Source of the DNA: an uncultured Oscillospiraceae bacterium
Lineage (GTDB): Bacteria > Bacillota > Clostridia > Oscillospirales > Oscillospiraceae
Direction: 5' to 3'
DNA: 39,113 bases
Assembly: GCA_910587395.1 (NCBI GenBank)
Contig: CAJULJ010000028.1
Coordinates: forward strand, 1-39,113
The position numbers were made by a program, and so were the translations under genes. Shown piece by piece: positions 23,887-32,165 of this stretch. A model generated the notes under the pieces. The model was not told the DNA's origin and searched no databases. It saw only the letters and a list, made by a program, of their open reading frames with translations. Positions within the stretch are counted from its first letter, which is position 1, and the number at the start of each line of letters is the position of its first letter.

Positions 23887-26793
23887 CTAACCCGCTTTCT
23901 TCCCCTGGTCGCGGTTCAGCAGCTCCTGGAGCTCCCGGCGGTCTGTGGTGATCAGTTCCTTCTCCATCTGGCTGCACTTGATCTCCACCGTCACATTATT
24001 GTTGTTGGTGCTGATGAGCCCGCTGCCCCGCTCAAAGTGGGTGATCTCCATGACCTCCGCCTCGGACAGATGGAGCAGGGACTGCACCCGCCGGGCCTCC
24101 TCGTCCTCCAGGTTCAGCAGGATCTTGGTCTTGGCGTTGTTGATGATGCCTTTGCCATATTTGCCGTCCTCCAGAGCGAAAAAGTCATTGATATCCTGGG
24201 TGGCGCAGATGGCCGAGCCGCCGTAGCCCCGGATGATCTTGAAAATCTCCAGCACGAACTCCGCCGCCAAACGGTTGCTGTTGGCGCCGATCAACTGCCA
24301 GCACTCGTCGATGAAGATGGCCTTTTCCTCGGTGCGGTTCTCCTTGGCTTTGTCCCAAACGTAGTCCAGAGCCACAAACATCCCCACCGTCAGCAGGTCG
24401 CCTGTCAACTCGGAAATATCCAGCACCGTGTATTTGTTGTCCAGCGACACATTGGTCTGCTGGTTGAAGGTCTTGGCGGAGCCGTGGACCAGCCGGTTGA
24501 TGATATTGGCCAGCCGTTTGGTGTCCGGCACCTCCTTCAAGGTGTCGTAAAGGTCCCCCAGCACCGGCATGGCGCGATACTGCCCCGGCCGCTTCGGGTC
24601 CTCCAGGGTGGCGTTATCGTGGGTGATGCCCAGGTTGGCGTAGGTGCGGATGAGGGCGTCGTCCAGAAGCTGCCGCTCCTCATGGGACATATCGGGGATC
24701 AGCAGGGAGAAAAAGATGTGGAGCCGCTGGATCTTCGCCGCCAGCAGGGATTTTTCCACGCCGGGGCCGTCCAGAAGCTCGTCCGCCGACTTGTCCACCT
24801 TGCGGATCTCCATGACGTTGATGCAGTTGGGGGAAGCCGGGGAGATCTGGATGAACTCCCCGCCGATATTGGAGCAGGCCCGGTGGAACTCGTGGCCTTT
24901 CAGCGGAGCCACGATAAACACCTGGATACCCTTGCGCCGCATCCTGGTTGCCATGAGCTGCATGGTAAAGCTCTTGCCCGCGCCGCTGGTGCCCAGGATG
25001 GCGATATTGGCGTTCTTGTAGACGTTGGAATCGAAAATATCCACAATAATGAGGGAGTTGTTGTGCTTGTTCACGCCCAGCAAAATGCCGTTGTCGTCGC
25101 ACATCTCGTAGCTGGTGTAGGGATAGCAGCTTGCCGCGCCCAGGGTGAGTACGTTTCGTTTGGACCGCTCAAAAAGGTGTTTCTCCAGCGAAACTAAGGG
25201 GAGCGAGGACAAAAAAGCCTGTTCCTGACAGAAGGAACAGGGCTGTACGTTCATGTCCTGGCTGAGCAGCAGCTTTTTCATCTCGGCACATTTCCACTCC
25301 AGCTCGTCCACGCTGCCCGCCGTGACTGTGACCAGCAGGTTCAGGTAGTAGAAATCCTCATTGTTCCCCAGGCCGTCCTTCAAAAAATAGCCGCTGCGGA
25401 TGGCCCCGTCCAAATCGTCAAAGTCGGTGTTGGTGTCGCTGGTCTCCCGAATTTTGCTGCGGTTGATGCGTAGCTGCTGGCCCAGCTTGCGGATCATGCG
25501 GTCCTTGGGCTGGCGGGTGAGGAACACGTCCAGGTCGATGCCGTCCCCGGCGTTCACCAGCAGGGACAGCCACCCGGCGGGCACCTGGGTTTTGAAGCCG
25601 TCCGAGGGCACCAGCAGATAAGCGTAGTACACGCCGTCGATGCAGATGTAGCGTCCGTGGGTGAAGTCGATCTCACCGGGGGCGTAGAACTCGTTGGCGG
25701 GGATGGTGTTCACGTCCCGTCCGGAGGCCAGGTATTCCGCCACCACCCGCTTGGCCTTGTCGGTGAAGGGGTGCTCGTTGCTTTCCCGGCGGCAGAGGAT
25801 ATGGTAAAGAATCTCGGCCACCGCTTCATCCTGTTCCTCCGGCATGAGCACCATGTTGCCGCACTGGCGCAGGTAATTGGCGGCGGTGCGGGCGGCGGTC
25901 TGGAGGGAGGCAATGGCCTCGTCCTCCTCCTGGCCCCGTTTCGTTCCGGGGAGCGGTTCATGCTCAAAAATGAGGAAAAAGCGCCGGGTGATGGCCTCCC
26001 TGGAGCCCAGGTCCCGAATCAGCCGAAGATAGTCTTCCTGGAGCATCCGGCAGTGGGGGTCCGTTTCCCTCGCCAGCTCTTCCCGGACGCTCTCCATGTG
26101 TCGGTCGATGTCCGCCCGCTTGGTGAGCACCTTGAACTGCACCTTCTCCGGCGCGATCTTGAGATAGCTGATGAAGGAATAGATGATGCTGCGCTGCTCC
26201 TGGGCGCTGCGCAGCAGGAAATTCACGGGCACCACCTCCACCACCTTGATATAGCGGCGGTCCCGGGTCTTGATGACGCCGTGGGTGATCTTCTCAATGG
26301 GCACGTAATCCGCCAGGGGATTCAGGGGCTTGACCACTTCCTCCCGCTCCAGGAAGGTTTTGTGCTGGGAGACCTCCCGCTTTTTCACATCCACATGGAA
26401 CCGGCGGCGGCTTTTGGGCAGTTCCTCCACATCCGGATTGGCGGTGTGCTCCTTTTGCGCCCAGCTGGGGAGCAGCCCCTTCTTGGAGCCTGTCCCGGTC
26501 TGGTCCAGCACGCGCCGGTTGCGCAGATAGCTGATGAACTGGAGGATGAATTGGGACAGGCTCTCGCCGCCGATGCCGATGAGGGCCACCAGCACCAGGG
26601 GCAGGGTGGTGAGGCACAGGATGATGATGCGAGTGGTGAGAGAAAAGCCGAGCCGGAGCACAGGCAGAGCGGTGAGCGCGCCCAATATCCCGGCCTCGAT
26701 GGCGTTCCGGGTCTTGTACATACCGCCCATCAGGCTTCCGCCCTCGATAAAATTGGGTGGGATGACATAGACATCCCGTTCTTCTTGTCGCAT
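23887..26793 (-). CDS. PrgI-VirB4 fusion ATPase
   Basis: A 968-residue transfer ATPase that would power assembly of the type IV secretion channel. The first 95 residues have PrgI-like character: a short soluble start then two membrane helices (about 40-60 and 62-85). The VirB4 domain follows with Walker A GTSGAGKS at 601-608 and Walker B FIDE with D829 and E830, plus SLVSLEKHLF, NNSLI and ATQDINDF. In many Firmicutes elements PrgI and VirB4 are separate genes, so this looks fused. ATG 26793 has GGAGGAAACC upstream, 10 bp after the preceding gene. Confidence 0.92.
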   Translation of the reverse strand: MRQEERDVYVIPPNFIEGGSLMGGMYKTRNAIEAGILGALTALPVLRLGFSLTTRIIILCLTTLPLVLVALIGIGGESLSQFILQFISYLRNRRVLDQTGTGSKKGLLPSWAQKEHTANPDVEELPKSRRRFHVDVKKREVSQHKTFLEREEVVKPLNPLADYVPIEKITHGVIKTRDRRYIKVVEVVPVNFLLRSAQEQRSIIYSFISYLKIAPEKVQFKVLTKRADIDRHMESVREELARETDPHCRMLQEDYLRLIRDLGSREAITRRFFLIFEHEPLPGTKRGQEEDEAIASLQTAARTAANYLRQCGNMVLMPEEQDEAVAEILYHILCRRESNEHPFTDKAKRVVAEYLASGRDVNTIPANEFYAPGEIDFTHGRYICIDGVYYAYLLVPSDGFKTQVPAGWLSLLVNAGDGIDLDVFLTRQPKDRMIRKLGQQLRINRSKIRETSDTNTDFDDLDGAIRSGYFLKDGLGNNEDFYYLNLLVTVTAGSVDELEWKCAEMKKLLLSQDMNVQPCSFCQEQAFLSSLPLVSLEKHLFERSKRNVLTLGAASCYPYTSYEMCDDNGILLGVNKHNNSLIIVDIFDSNVYKNANIAILGTSGAGKSFTMQLMATRMRRKGIQVFIVAPLKGHEFHRACSNIGGEFIQISPASPNCINVMEIRKVDKSADELLDGPGVEKSLLAAKIQRLHIFFSLLIPDMSHEERQLLDDALIRTYANLGITHDNATLEDPKRPGQYRAMPVLGDLYDTLKEVPDTKRLANIINRLVHGSAKTFNQQTNVSLDNKYTVLDISELTGDLLTVGMFVALDYVWDKAKENRTEEKAIFIDECWQLIGANSNRLAAEFVLEIFKIIRGYGGSAICATQDINDFFALEDGKYGKGIINNAKTKILLNLEDEEARRVQSLLHLSEAEVMEITHFERGSGLISTNNNNVTVEIKCSQMEKELITTDRRELQELLNRDQGKKAG

Positions 26794-26803
26794 GGTTTCC
26801 TCC

Positions 26804-28345
26804 TTAAATGCGGTCCTTCCGCTTGGGCGCGTTGGGCAGCTTCTTCACGATTTTTTCCTCGTAGGCCACAGTGCCGTCCGGGGCCTTGTAGGGCTTGCGT
26901 TCCACCGCGTCCTGGGCGTACTGCTTGAACCACAGTGTCCCATCCGCGGAATGGACCTTCTGATGGGGGCCTTCGGGAGCGGCATACTGCCCCGCGTGAT
27001 ACATTCCGAAGGCCAGCCCCTCTTTGCTGCCCGGCTTGTACTCCGTGCCGGTGATGCGCCCGCCGCCGATTTCCACATCGGAATACCGGGGGATGTTCCT
27101 GGCCCCGGCCCCCAGGGCTGTGTGGCCCATGTAGGAGCTGAGGGACTGGGCAGCCAGGTCCCCGGTGATGGAGCCAGTGGAGCGGATATCGCCCCGGGCC
27201 ACAGTGCCGATTACGTCGTTGGCGAACTTGCCGCCGGAGGCCAGGGAGCGGGCGAACACCGCCCCGCCGATGCTTGTCTGGCGGACCGTATGGGTGTCGG
27301 ACTGAGTGTGGGCGGTTTCCGTGGCGCTGGACTGGGTATGGATCCGCTCCCCGCCGCCATTGGCATAGACGGTCTGGGAGCTGCTGGTCGATTGGGACAC
27401 CTGAGCGCTGCCGCCCGATGGAGCGGAGGGCGCGCTATTGGGGCCAGAGGGAGCGGACGAAGCGCCGGGGCCAGAGGTTTGGGAATTGCTGTCCGAGTAA
27501 ACAGAGGATTGGGACTCGTGCCCGGTGATGATGACCCCCTCCTGCTGGGCCATGGCGTCCGCAAAGACAGAACTGTCGGAAAAAGCCTCGCTGCTGGTGC
27601 TGTCCTGCCCCGAGATAACGGAGGTGTCCGACTGCATGGTGGCGGACTGCACCGAGTTTTCCGTCTGGATGATGCCGGAGGTGTCGGTGTTCACGCCGCC
27701 GGACTGAAAGCTGCTGTCTGTATGGACTGTGCCGGAGGTGGTGGCGCTGAATCCGCCGCCCTGGACCACATTGGCGGTGTGGGAGCCGCCGGAGCGGACG
27801 GAGCTGGCCGTATGGATGCCTTCGGATTGGGCAGAGCTGGCTGTGTGCATGGCGGACGAGGCGGTCTGGCTTTGCGCGGTATGGACGGCGGCGGTCTGAG
27901 AGGTGGCCGTTTTGACCGCGCTGTTGGTGATGTGCCGCCCGGCCATGCCGATGAGCCCGCCCTTGAAAAAGCCGCCAGTGGAGCCGGAGGGAGCGCCTTG
28001 GGCCGCGCTGCCCCCTGACCGGACCGCACCGCCTATGGCGTGGCCGCCCGCCTTGGCAATCATTGTGACGCCCCGGGCGGCAATCATGGCCTCGGCCATC
28101 AGGGAACCGCCGGTGCGGCCCACATTGATACCCAGCGTTCCCAGGATGCTGTCGATTTTCTGAGACACCTTCAAAAAGGCCACGGCGCAGAAGAACCAGA
28201 TCAGCACATTCCCGGTGACGGCCTCCTTGCTGGACGCGGCCACCTGGGCCTCCACCTCGCTCTCCGTGAGGGCAAAGGCTGGGGCGCAGAGCAGTGCCTC
28301 CAGCACCAGCGCCAGCGGCAGCAGGGACAAAATTCGTTTTTTCAT
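26804..28345 (-). CDS. Secreted/membrane Ser-Thr-Gln-rich transfer protein
   Basis: A 513-residue protein. A signal peptide (1-25, ends AFA) is followed by one hydrophobic helix (about 46-65), a Gly/Ala-rich part (80-140), then about 230 residues (roughly 140-375) of Ser/Thr/Gln/His-rich repeats such as HTASS, QSGGVNT and HTQSS. The C-terminal 120 residues are ordered, with SDVEIGGGRITGTEY, GMYHAGQY and a Lys-rich tail. I start at ATG 28345 because GGAGGAAACC precedes it; the longer frame has none. Its place between the TrbL-like and VirB4 genes suggests a channel component. TrbL proteins can have Ser-rich tails, so it may be a split TrbL partner (inference). Confidence 0.7.
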   Translation of the reverse strand: MKKRILSLLPLALVLEALLCAPAFALTESEVEAQVAASSKEAVTGNVLIWFFCAVAFLKVSQKIDSILGTLGINVGRTGGSLMAEAMIAARGVTMIAKAGGHAIGGAVRSGGSAAQGAPSGSTGGFFKGGLIGMAGRHITNSAVKTATSQTAAVHTAQSQTASSAMHTASSAQSEGIHTASSVRSGGSHTANVVQGGGFSATTSGTVHTDSSFQSGGVNTDTSGIIQTENSVQSATMQSDTSVISGQDSTSSEAFSDSSVFADAMAQQEGVIITGHESQSSVYSDSNSQTSGPGASSAPSGPNSAPSAPSGGSAQVSQSTSSSQTVYANGGGERIHTQSSATETAHTQSDTHTVRQTSIGGAVFARSLASGGKFANDVIGTVARGDIRSTGSITGDLAAQSLSSYMGHTALGAGARNIPRYSDVEIGGGRITGTEYKPGSKEGLAFGMYHAGQYAAPEGPHQKVHSADGTLWFKQYAQDAVERKPYKAPDGTVAYEEKIVKKLPNAPKRKDRI

Positions 28346-28358
28346 GGGTTTCCTCCGT

Positions 28359-29069
28359 TCAGAGTGACAGCGGATTGGCAATGAATGCCCCCACCATGCT
28401 GGTGAACAGCTTCAGGCACCATGCGTTCATCATCAGCAGGAACACCTGCCCGGCCAGCATCCGGCACCAGCTCTTGAAGATGTCTGATGTGGAGTGGGAC
28501 ACCCCCATGGCGAAGGCGACAGGAGCAGTAAAGACCAGCACACCCAATAGGATGTACCTCTCCGCCGCTTCACACAGGAGCTTCAGGTAATTCCACGCCA
28601 AAATCAGTACCAGGATGAGGGCAATGAGGGCCACCGCGCCGTTTGCGCACACGCCGATGATGGTGAGCAGCACCGAGCTGAAATCCCCGAAGTTCAGGCT
28701 GGGGAGGGCGTTGGTCAAAATCCAGTCGTAGGGTGTGCCGCCGATGCTCAGGACGATGTTCACGATGTCATCGGCGTACCAGGCCAGAGCGATGAACAGC
28801 ACCGCCCGGAAGGTGAGCTTGACGGGGTCCTCGGCCTCGGAGCCGATGCCCAGGCCGAAATTCTTGAACAGGTTCCACACCCACATCAATAGGATGAGGC
28901 CGATGGCCAGGGCCACAAAGACCTCGTACATGGTCTCCGCGGCGGGAAAATATCGCAGGAACACAGCCATATCACAGCCCAGCGCGCCCAAAACTGATGT
29001 GTTGATCAGGTCCAGGCCGTGCATGACTTGTTCCGCCAGCCACTCAACAATGCCGTCTAAGATGCCCAT
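28359..29069 (-). CDS. TrbL/VirB6-like channel protein
   Basis: A 236-residue polytopic protein with about five or six membrane helices (near 45-68, 88-108, 128-165 as a pair, 170-192, 205-225). Layout and the motif AAERYILLGVLVFTAPVAFAMG match the CD1112/TrbL-like inner membrane channel proteins of Firmicutes ICEs (VirB6 role). It starts 4 bp after the VirB2-like gene and ends 13 bp before the next gene, so all are in one operon. Confidence 0.82.
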   Translation of the reverse strand: MGILDGIVEWLAEQVMHGLDLINTSVLGALGCDMAVFLRYFPAAETMYEVFVALAIGLILLMWVWNLFKNFGLGIGSEAEDPVKLTFRAVLFIALAWYADDIVNIVLSIGGTPYDWILTNALPSLNFGDFSSVLLTIIGVCANGAVALIALILVLILAWNYLKLLCEAAERYILLGVLVFTAPVAFAMGVSHSTSDIFKSWCRMLAGQVFLLMMNAWCLKLFTSMVGAFIANPLSL

Positions 29070-29072
29070 GGG

Positions 29073-29450
29073 TTACGGGGTCCACTGGCCGCCGGCGAAG
29101 AGCGGGGTCACATAGGCCATGATGAAGCCCAGGGAGTTGAGGATGATCCAGGTGATGACGATGCGCTTCAGCCAGGAGCGGGATTCATCCACAGTCCGGC
29201 CGGAGCGGGAGAAGTTCATCATGAGCAGGGCCACCGCTCCCGTAACGATAGCGGCGATGGTGGAGATACCCAGCAGCTTGGTGTAGACGTCGTTCATGAT
29301 CTCGCTGGCCTTGTCCCAGATGGTGGCGGCATAGGCCGGACGGCACAGCAGCGGGGCCAGGCTGGAGGTCAGGAACCAGGCGTACAGCCAGCGGCCGGGG
29401 TCCGGCCCCCGGTTGGGCGCGTTCTGGGACGGGGTGGGTTTTTCGGTCAA
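29073..29450 (-). CDS. VirB2/TrbC-like pilin
   Basis: A 125-residue small membrane protein. A positively charged N terminus and signal-like helix end in RPAYAA near residue 42; two further helices follow (about 60-78 and 95-115) with a short charged loop SRSGRTVDESRSWLKR. This layout is that of VirB2/TrbC pilins, which form the conjugative pilus or channel. The TTG at 29450 is preferred: GAAGGAGG is 8 bases upstream. It is the first structural gene after the promoter and terminator at 29.5-29.6 kb. Confidence 0.75.
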   Translation of the reverse strand: MTEKPTPSQNAPNRGPDPGRWLYAWFLTSSLAPLLCRPAYAATIWDKASEIMNDVYTKLLGISTIAAIVTGAVALLMMNFSRSGRTVDESRSWLKRIVITWIILNSLGFIMAYVTPLFAGGQWTP

Positions 29451-29596
29451 GCAAATTCCTCCTTCGTGGTTTGGGTGAAAACGAGAGCCAGTACCCGGAA
29501 TCCAGGCACTGGCTCGGCTGCCGCGGAGCATGAAAAAAGACGCCTTTCAGCGTCTGTTTCGCGGCCGTTTTCGGTTTTGGTTACAGTTTTGAGCAT
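29447..29596 (-). CDS. Possible leader ORF spanning the attenuator
   Basis: A 49-codon ORF (starts MLKTVTK, ends TTKEEFA) opens at or next to the predicted transcript start and crosses the intrinsic terminator at 29533-29555. It ends in TGA overlapping the TTG of the VirB2-like gene; its last codons (AAG GAG GAA) are the ribosome site of that gene. There is no ribosome site for this ORF itself, so it would need leaderless translation. Support is architecture only. Confidence 0.35.
   Translation of the reverse strand: MLKTVTKTENGRETDAERRLFSCSAAAEPVPGFRVLALVFTQTTKEEFA
29485..29515. repeat. Hairpin in the 5' leader of the transfer operon
   Basis: GAGCCAGT (29485-29492) and ACTGGCTC (29508-29515) are perfect complements with a 15-base loop, between the terminator and the VirB2-like ribosome site. 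It could be an alternative structure in an attenuation switch. Confidence 0.6.
29533..29555 (-). terminator. Intrinsic terminator in the transfer operon leader
   Basis: On the minus strand AGACGC-TGAAAG-GCGTCT is followed by a run of U (29533-29538). It lies only about 40 bases after the predicted start of the operon transcript, so it would stop transfer-gene transcription unless relieved. Confidence 0.75.
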
Positions 29597-29600
29597 GACC

Positions 29601-29629
29601 ATTCTAACATATATGGAATCCCACGTCAA
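29601..29629 (-). promoter_or_regulatory. Promoter of the VirB2-VirB4 transfer operon
   Basis: Minus strand TTGACG (29624-29629), 17-bp spacer, TAGAAT (29601-29606). This is the best promoter in the window for the channel genes. Confidence 0.75.
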
Positions 29630-29675
29630 TTTCAAAACGCTCTTATTTTACTCCCAATTTACTCTCAAAAAACTC

Positions 29676-30206
29676 TCACTCTCTGGATGGGAGGAGTTTA
29701 TCAAGGAGATCAAGGGTATCTTGGGAGGTAAACCCCCATAAGATGGAGCTTAGCGCTTCAACGGCTTCTTTGCTCAAACGATAATAAGTGCTAAAGCTGA
29801 TATCTCGGATATGCGGGCGCAGGGCTTCAATGATTTCATCAGCATTTCTGAGCTTCTGAGGCGACATATAGGTATAATACAGTATCCAGTAATACGACTC
29901 GCCCTTTTTGTGCCTAACTCGAAGCAACTCCAGAGCGTTCTCCAGAAGTGTCAGCATTTTGTGGCTTCGCTCAACACACTTGGCATGGTGCTCAAGGTCA
30001 GTGCCGCTCAAATCTGCTCCAGCCAGATAGATGGATTCGAGAAATTCGTCAATGCTTGTCCCATATTCGATATGGAACTGGTTCTTTAGCCGCTGAACGG
30101 ACAGCTCCAGGCTCCAGGTCACATCCCGGTATTTTTTCAACAGTCTTCTCGTGTCATGATACCGGGGATCTTTTGAAACATCCTGCTCTTTTCGTTTACC
30201 TGCCAT
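29676..30206 (-). CDS. ArpU/RinA-like transcription regulator
   Basis: A 176-residue helical soluble protein. The N-terminal half has a coiled, Lys/Arg-rich pattern (RRLLKKYRDVTWSLELSVQRLKNQF), and the C-terminal half has a sigma-70 region-4-like layout (YYWILYYTYMSP ... ISFSTYYRLSKEAVEALSSILWG), as in phage late regulators ArpU and RinA. It starts at ATG 30206 with AAAGGAGG upstream; the longer frame 5' of that only shadows the radical SAM gene. It overlaps the radical SAM stop by 11 bp. It ends just upstream of the transfer operon promoter, so it may activate that operon (inference). Confidence 0.6.
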   Translation of the reverse strand: MAGKRKEQDVSKDPRYHDTRRLLKKYRDVTWSLELSVQRLKNQFHIEYGTSIDEFLESIYLAGADLSGTDLEHHAKCVERSHKMLTLLENALELLRVRHKKGESYYWILYYTYMSPQKLRNADEIIEALRPHIRDISFSTYYRLSKEAVEALSSILWGFTSQDTLDLLDKLLPSRE

Positions 30207-31095
30207 TTTGGCCTCCTTTTCCGGGATCGTTATACTCCTCCCATGTACATGATTTGTGAACGGGCCTGATATTGACCCACCGGGCGAAGGCTTTCTGTTC
30301 GTCGGTGGGCTCCCCGCCGTCAAAGTCGCGGTAGGGCTGGGCGAAGGGCAGGATGCCCAGCTTTTCCAGGGCCAGCACACGGCGGTGGGCGTCGTCCACA
30401 TCCTCCACCAGCACATAGGTCCAGAGCCGGGATTTGGCGATCCCGGCCTCCCGCAGATAGGCTGCCGCCCGCTCCACCACCGACAGCATAGCGCTGGTGT
30501 CGCAGGACATACGCACAAATCTGATCCAATGCAGCTGTGCCAGCAGCTTTGCCACCTTTGATGTGATCAGCCGGGCGTCCAAGCCCTGATTGAAGTCCAC
30601 CCACACCTTTTCATAGCCCATCTGCTCGATCTGCTCTAAGCCGTGGTCACAGGCCAGAGCGTTGTTGTCCATCAGCACCAGTTCTCGACTGTCCGGGCGC
30701 ACGATGTCATCCCAGTCTGTGGCAGGTCGGATTTGGCCCTCCTTCTGAGGAACGATGCACCAGCGGCACCGATTCGGGCAGCCCCGGGTCAGAAAACCTA
30801 TGGCGTATGGATACTGGGGGTAAATGCTGTAGTCCGGGTGCGTGGCCTCCACTTCCGGCGGCAGCCAGCGGTAATCCTTGTAGCCCGTACCCCTAGTGAT
30901 GATCTCATCGGCGTCGATCACAGTGTTGTGGTCCGGCGTGAAGGTGAACACCTTGGATTTGTACACCCGGTCATAATGCGTGAAGCCGCTCCACCATTCC
31001 ACGGTGTCGCCCCGCCGCTTGTGCCAGGCCGAGAGCCGCATGAGCGCCAGATTGGGAAAGTGGCGCCCATCGACATCCACAAGGCCGATCCTCAT
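30196..31095 (-). CDS. Radical SAM protein
   Basis: A 299-residue enzyme of the radical S-adenosylmethionine family. The [4Fe-4S] motif CX3CX2C is C106, C110 and C113 (RGCPNRCRWCIV). A short Rossmann-like N-terminal part (IGLVDVDGRHFPNLALMRLSAWHK) precedes it, and a TIM-barrel-like half follows (VDFNQGLDARL, FVRMSCDTSAM). Its length is near that of the radical SAM proteins carried by clostridial ICEs and phages, whose substrate is unknown. ATG 31095 overlaps the RepA_N stop (ATGA), so these are coupled. I see no obvious peptide substrate beside it. Confidence 0.85.
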   Translation of the reverse strand: MRIGLVDVDGRHFPNLALMRLSAWHKRRGDTVEWWSGFTHYDRVYKSKVFTFTPDHNTVIDADEIITRGTGYKDYRWLPPEVEATHPDYSIYPQYPYAIGFLTRGCPNRCRWCIVPQKEGQIRPATDWDDIVRPDSRELVLMDNNALACDHGLEQIEQMGYEKVWVDFNQGLDARLITSKVAKLLAQLHWIRFVRMSCDTSAMLSVVERAAAYLREAGIAKSRLWTYVLVEDVDDAHRRVLALEKLGILPFAQPYRDFDGGEPTDEQKAFARWVNIRPVHKSCTWEEYNDPGKGGQNGR

Positions 31096-32090
31096 GCTCC
31101 CGCCTCCCTTCGCCTCGCTATGTCACAATTGACCTGAGCTGCATAATACTGCCCCATAGTCATGGGGGCGTTATAGAGCATGGAAAGCATATAGCCCCGG
31201 ATGTTGCCCACCGGCGTGGCGTTCTGCGACAGGTAATCCAGCACGTAAGCGATGTGGGTCATGTCTAATTTCAAAAACCGGCTGCGCACCAGCTCAACGG
31301 GCATATCCTCCTGGTTGACACGGATCGTTTCCTTTGCGCTGGCGCAGACCTCAGCCATCATCTCCACACAGCCGTCGAGCAGCTCACGGTCACAGCCATA
31401 GTCCCGGAGCAGAATGTCATAGCTGATGTTCTCCCGGATAACCGTCCGGTATGCTTCCAGTTGACCTTGGCGGTTTGGCGTTGGGCCTGGAGTTTGCTGC
31501 CAACGTGACGAGGCGGGGGGTAGGGGGGTGGAGGAGGATTCAGTATCGTTCCAATCAGTCTTATTCTTATCAGTCTTAATTGCAGCGGAAAAAACGGTAT
31601 CTTGATCGCTGCTTTGCCTGCTTTCAGACCTCGTTTTTTCCGCACTCTGGACCGCTGCCTCTGTGGGCGGTCTTGATTCCTCCTTTTCCGCTGTCTGAGG
31701 TACAGTAGGAGGCGCCTGGTCCGGCTCAAGCGGCAGGACAAAGTTCTTGACATAGATCCGTGCGGGCCGCCCTTGGCCCTGCTTCCGGCGCTCAATCAGG
31801 CCGATGCCCGTTTGGTCCAATTCCCGGAACAGCTTGGTCGCCTTGTCCTTGCCGCAGCCCATTGCTGCCATAGCCTCCTCCTGGGTGAAGTAGATGAAGA
31901 TACGTCCCTCATCGTCCATCCACCCGCTCCGGACGGACAGGCTTATGCGGTCCAGCAGCAGGCCATACAGCACCTTGGCCTCGATGGAAACGTTCTGATA
32001 ATGCTGGTCGGTGAACAGAGTTTTAGGGATGCGGTAAAAGTTGAACTGTTCAGCCTCATTTCCATAAAGATAGTTCAAGTTTAACGGCAT
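31092..32090 (-). CDS. RepA_N/DUF6017 replication initiator
   Basis: A 332-residue protein with the RepA_N domain (1-110: FNFYRIPKTLFTD, SIEAKVLYGLLLDRISLSVRSGW, YFTQEEAMAAMGCGKDKATKLFRELD), which is a winged-helix initiator of Firmicutes plasmids and ICEs. A Pro/Ser/Gln-rich linker (120-210) leads to a DUF6017-like C-terminal domain (220-332: YDILLRDYGCDRELLDGCVEMMAEV, SRFLKLDMTHIAYVLDYL, NIRGYMLSMLYNAPMTM). It probably starts replication of the excised circle. ATG 32090 has GGAGG upstream. A strong terminator lies just 5' of it with no promoter between. Confidence 0.9.
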   Translation of the reverse strand: MPLNLNYLYGNEAEQFNFYRIPKTLFTDQHYQNVSIEAKVLYGLLLDRISLSVRSGWMDDEGRIFIYFTQEEAMAAMGCGKDKATKLFRELDQTGIGLIERRKQGQGRPARIYVKNFVLPLEPDQAPPTVPQTAEKEESRPPTEAAVQSAEKTRSESRQSSDQDTVFSAAIKTDKNKTDWNDTESSSTPLPPASSRWQQTPGPTPNRQGQLEAYRTVIRENISYDILLRDYGCDRELLDGCVEMMAEVCASAKETIRVNQEDMPVELVRSRFLKLDMTHIAYVLDYLSQNATPVGNIRGYMLSMLYNAPMTMGQYYAAQVNCDIARRREAGA

Positions 32091-32125
32091 AATGATTTCC
32101 TCCATTTCTGCGCAAAATAAAAAAA

Positions 32126-32156
32126 GCCTGGGGCGGTCAAAATGACCGCCCCAGGC
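32126..32156 (-). terminator. Strong intrinsic terminator ahead of the RepA_N gene
   Basis: A 14-bp perfect GC-rich stem (GCCTGGGGCGGTCA and complement) with a 3-base loop and a long U-run on the minus strand. It ends the transcript of the upstream winged-helix gene; only 35 bases separate it from the RepA_N start. Confidence 0.9.
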
Positions 32157-32165
32157 GCAGCGTTT

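Noticed and set aside
26792..28018. 408-residue Gly/Ala/Arg-rich plus-strand frame
   Set aside because: Shadow of the Ser/Thr-rich gene; its low complexity mirrors the repeat codons.
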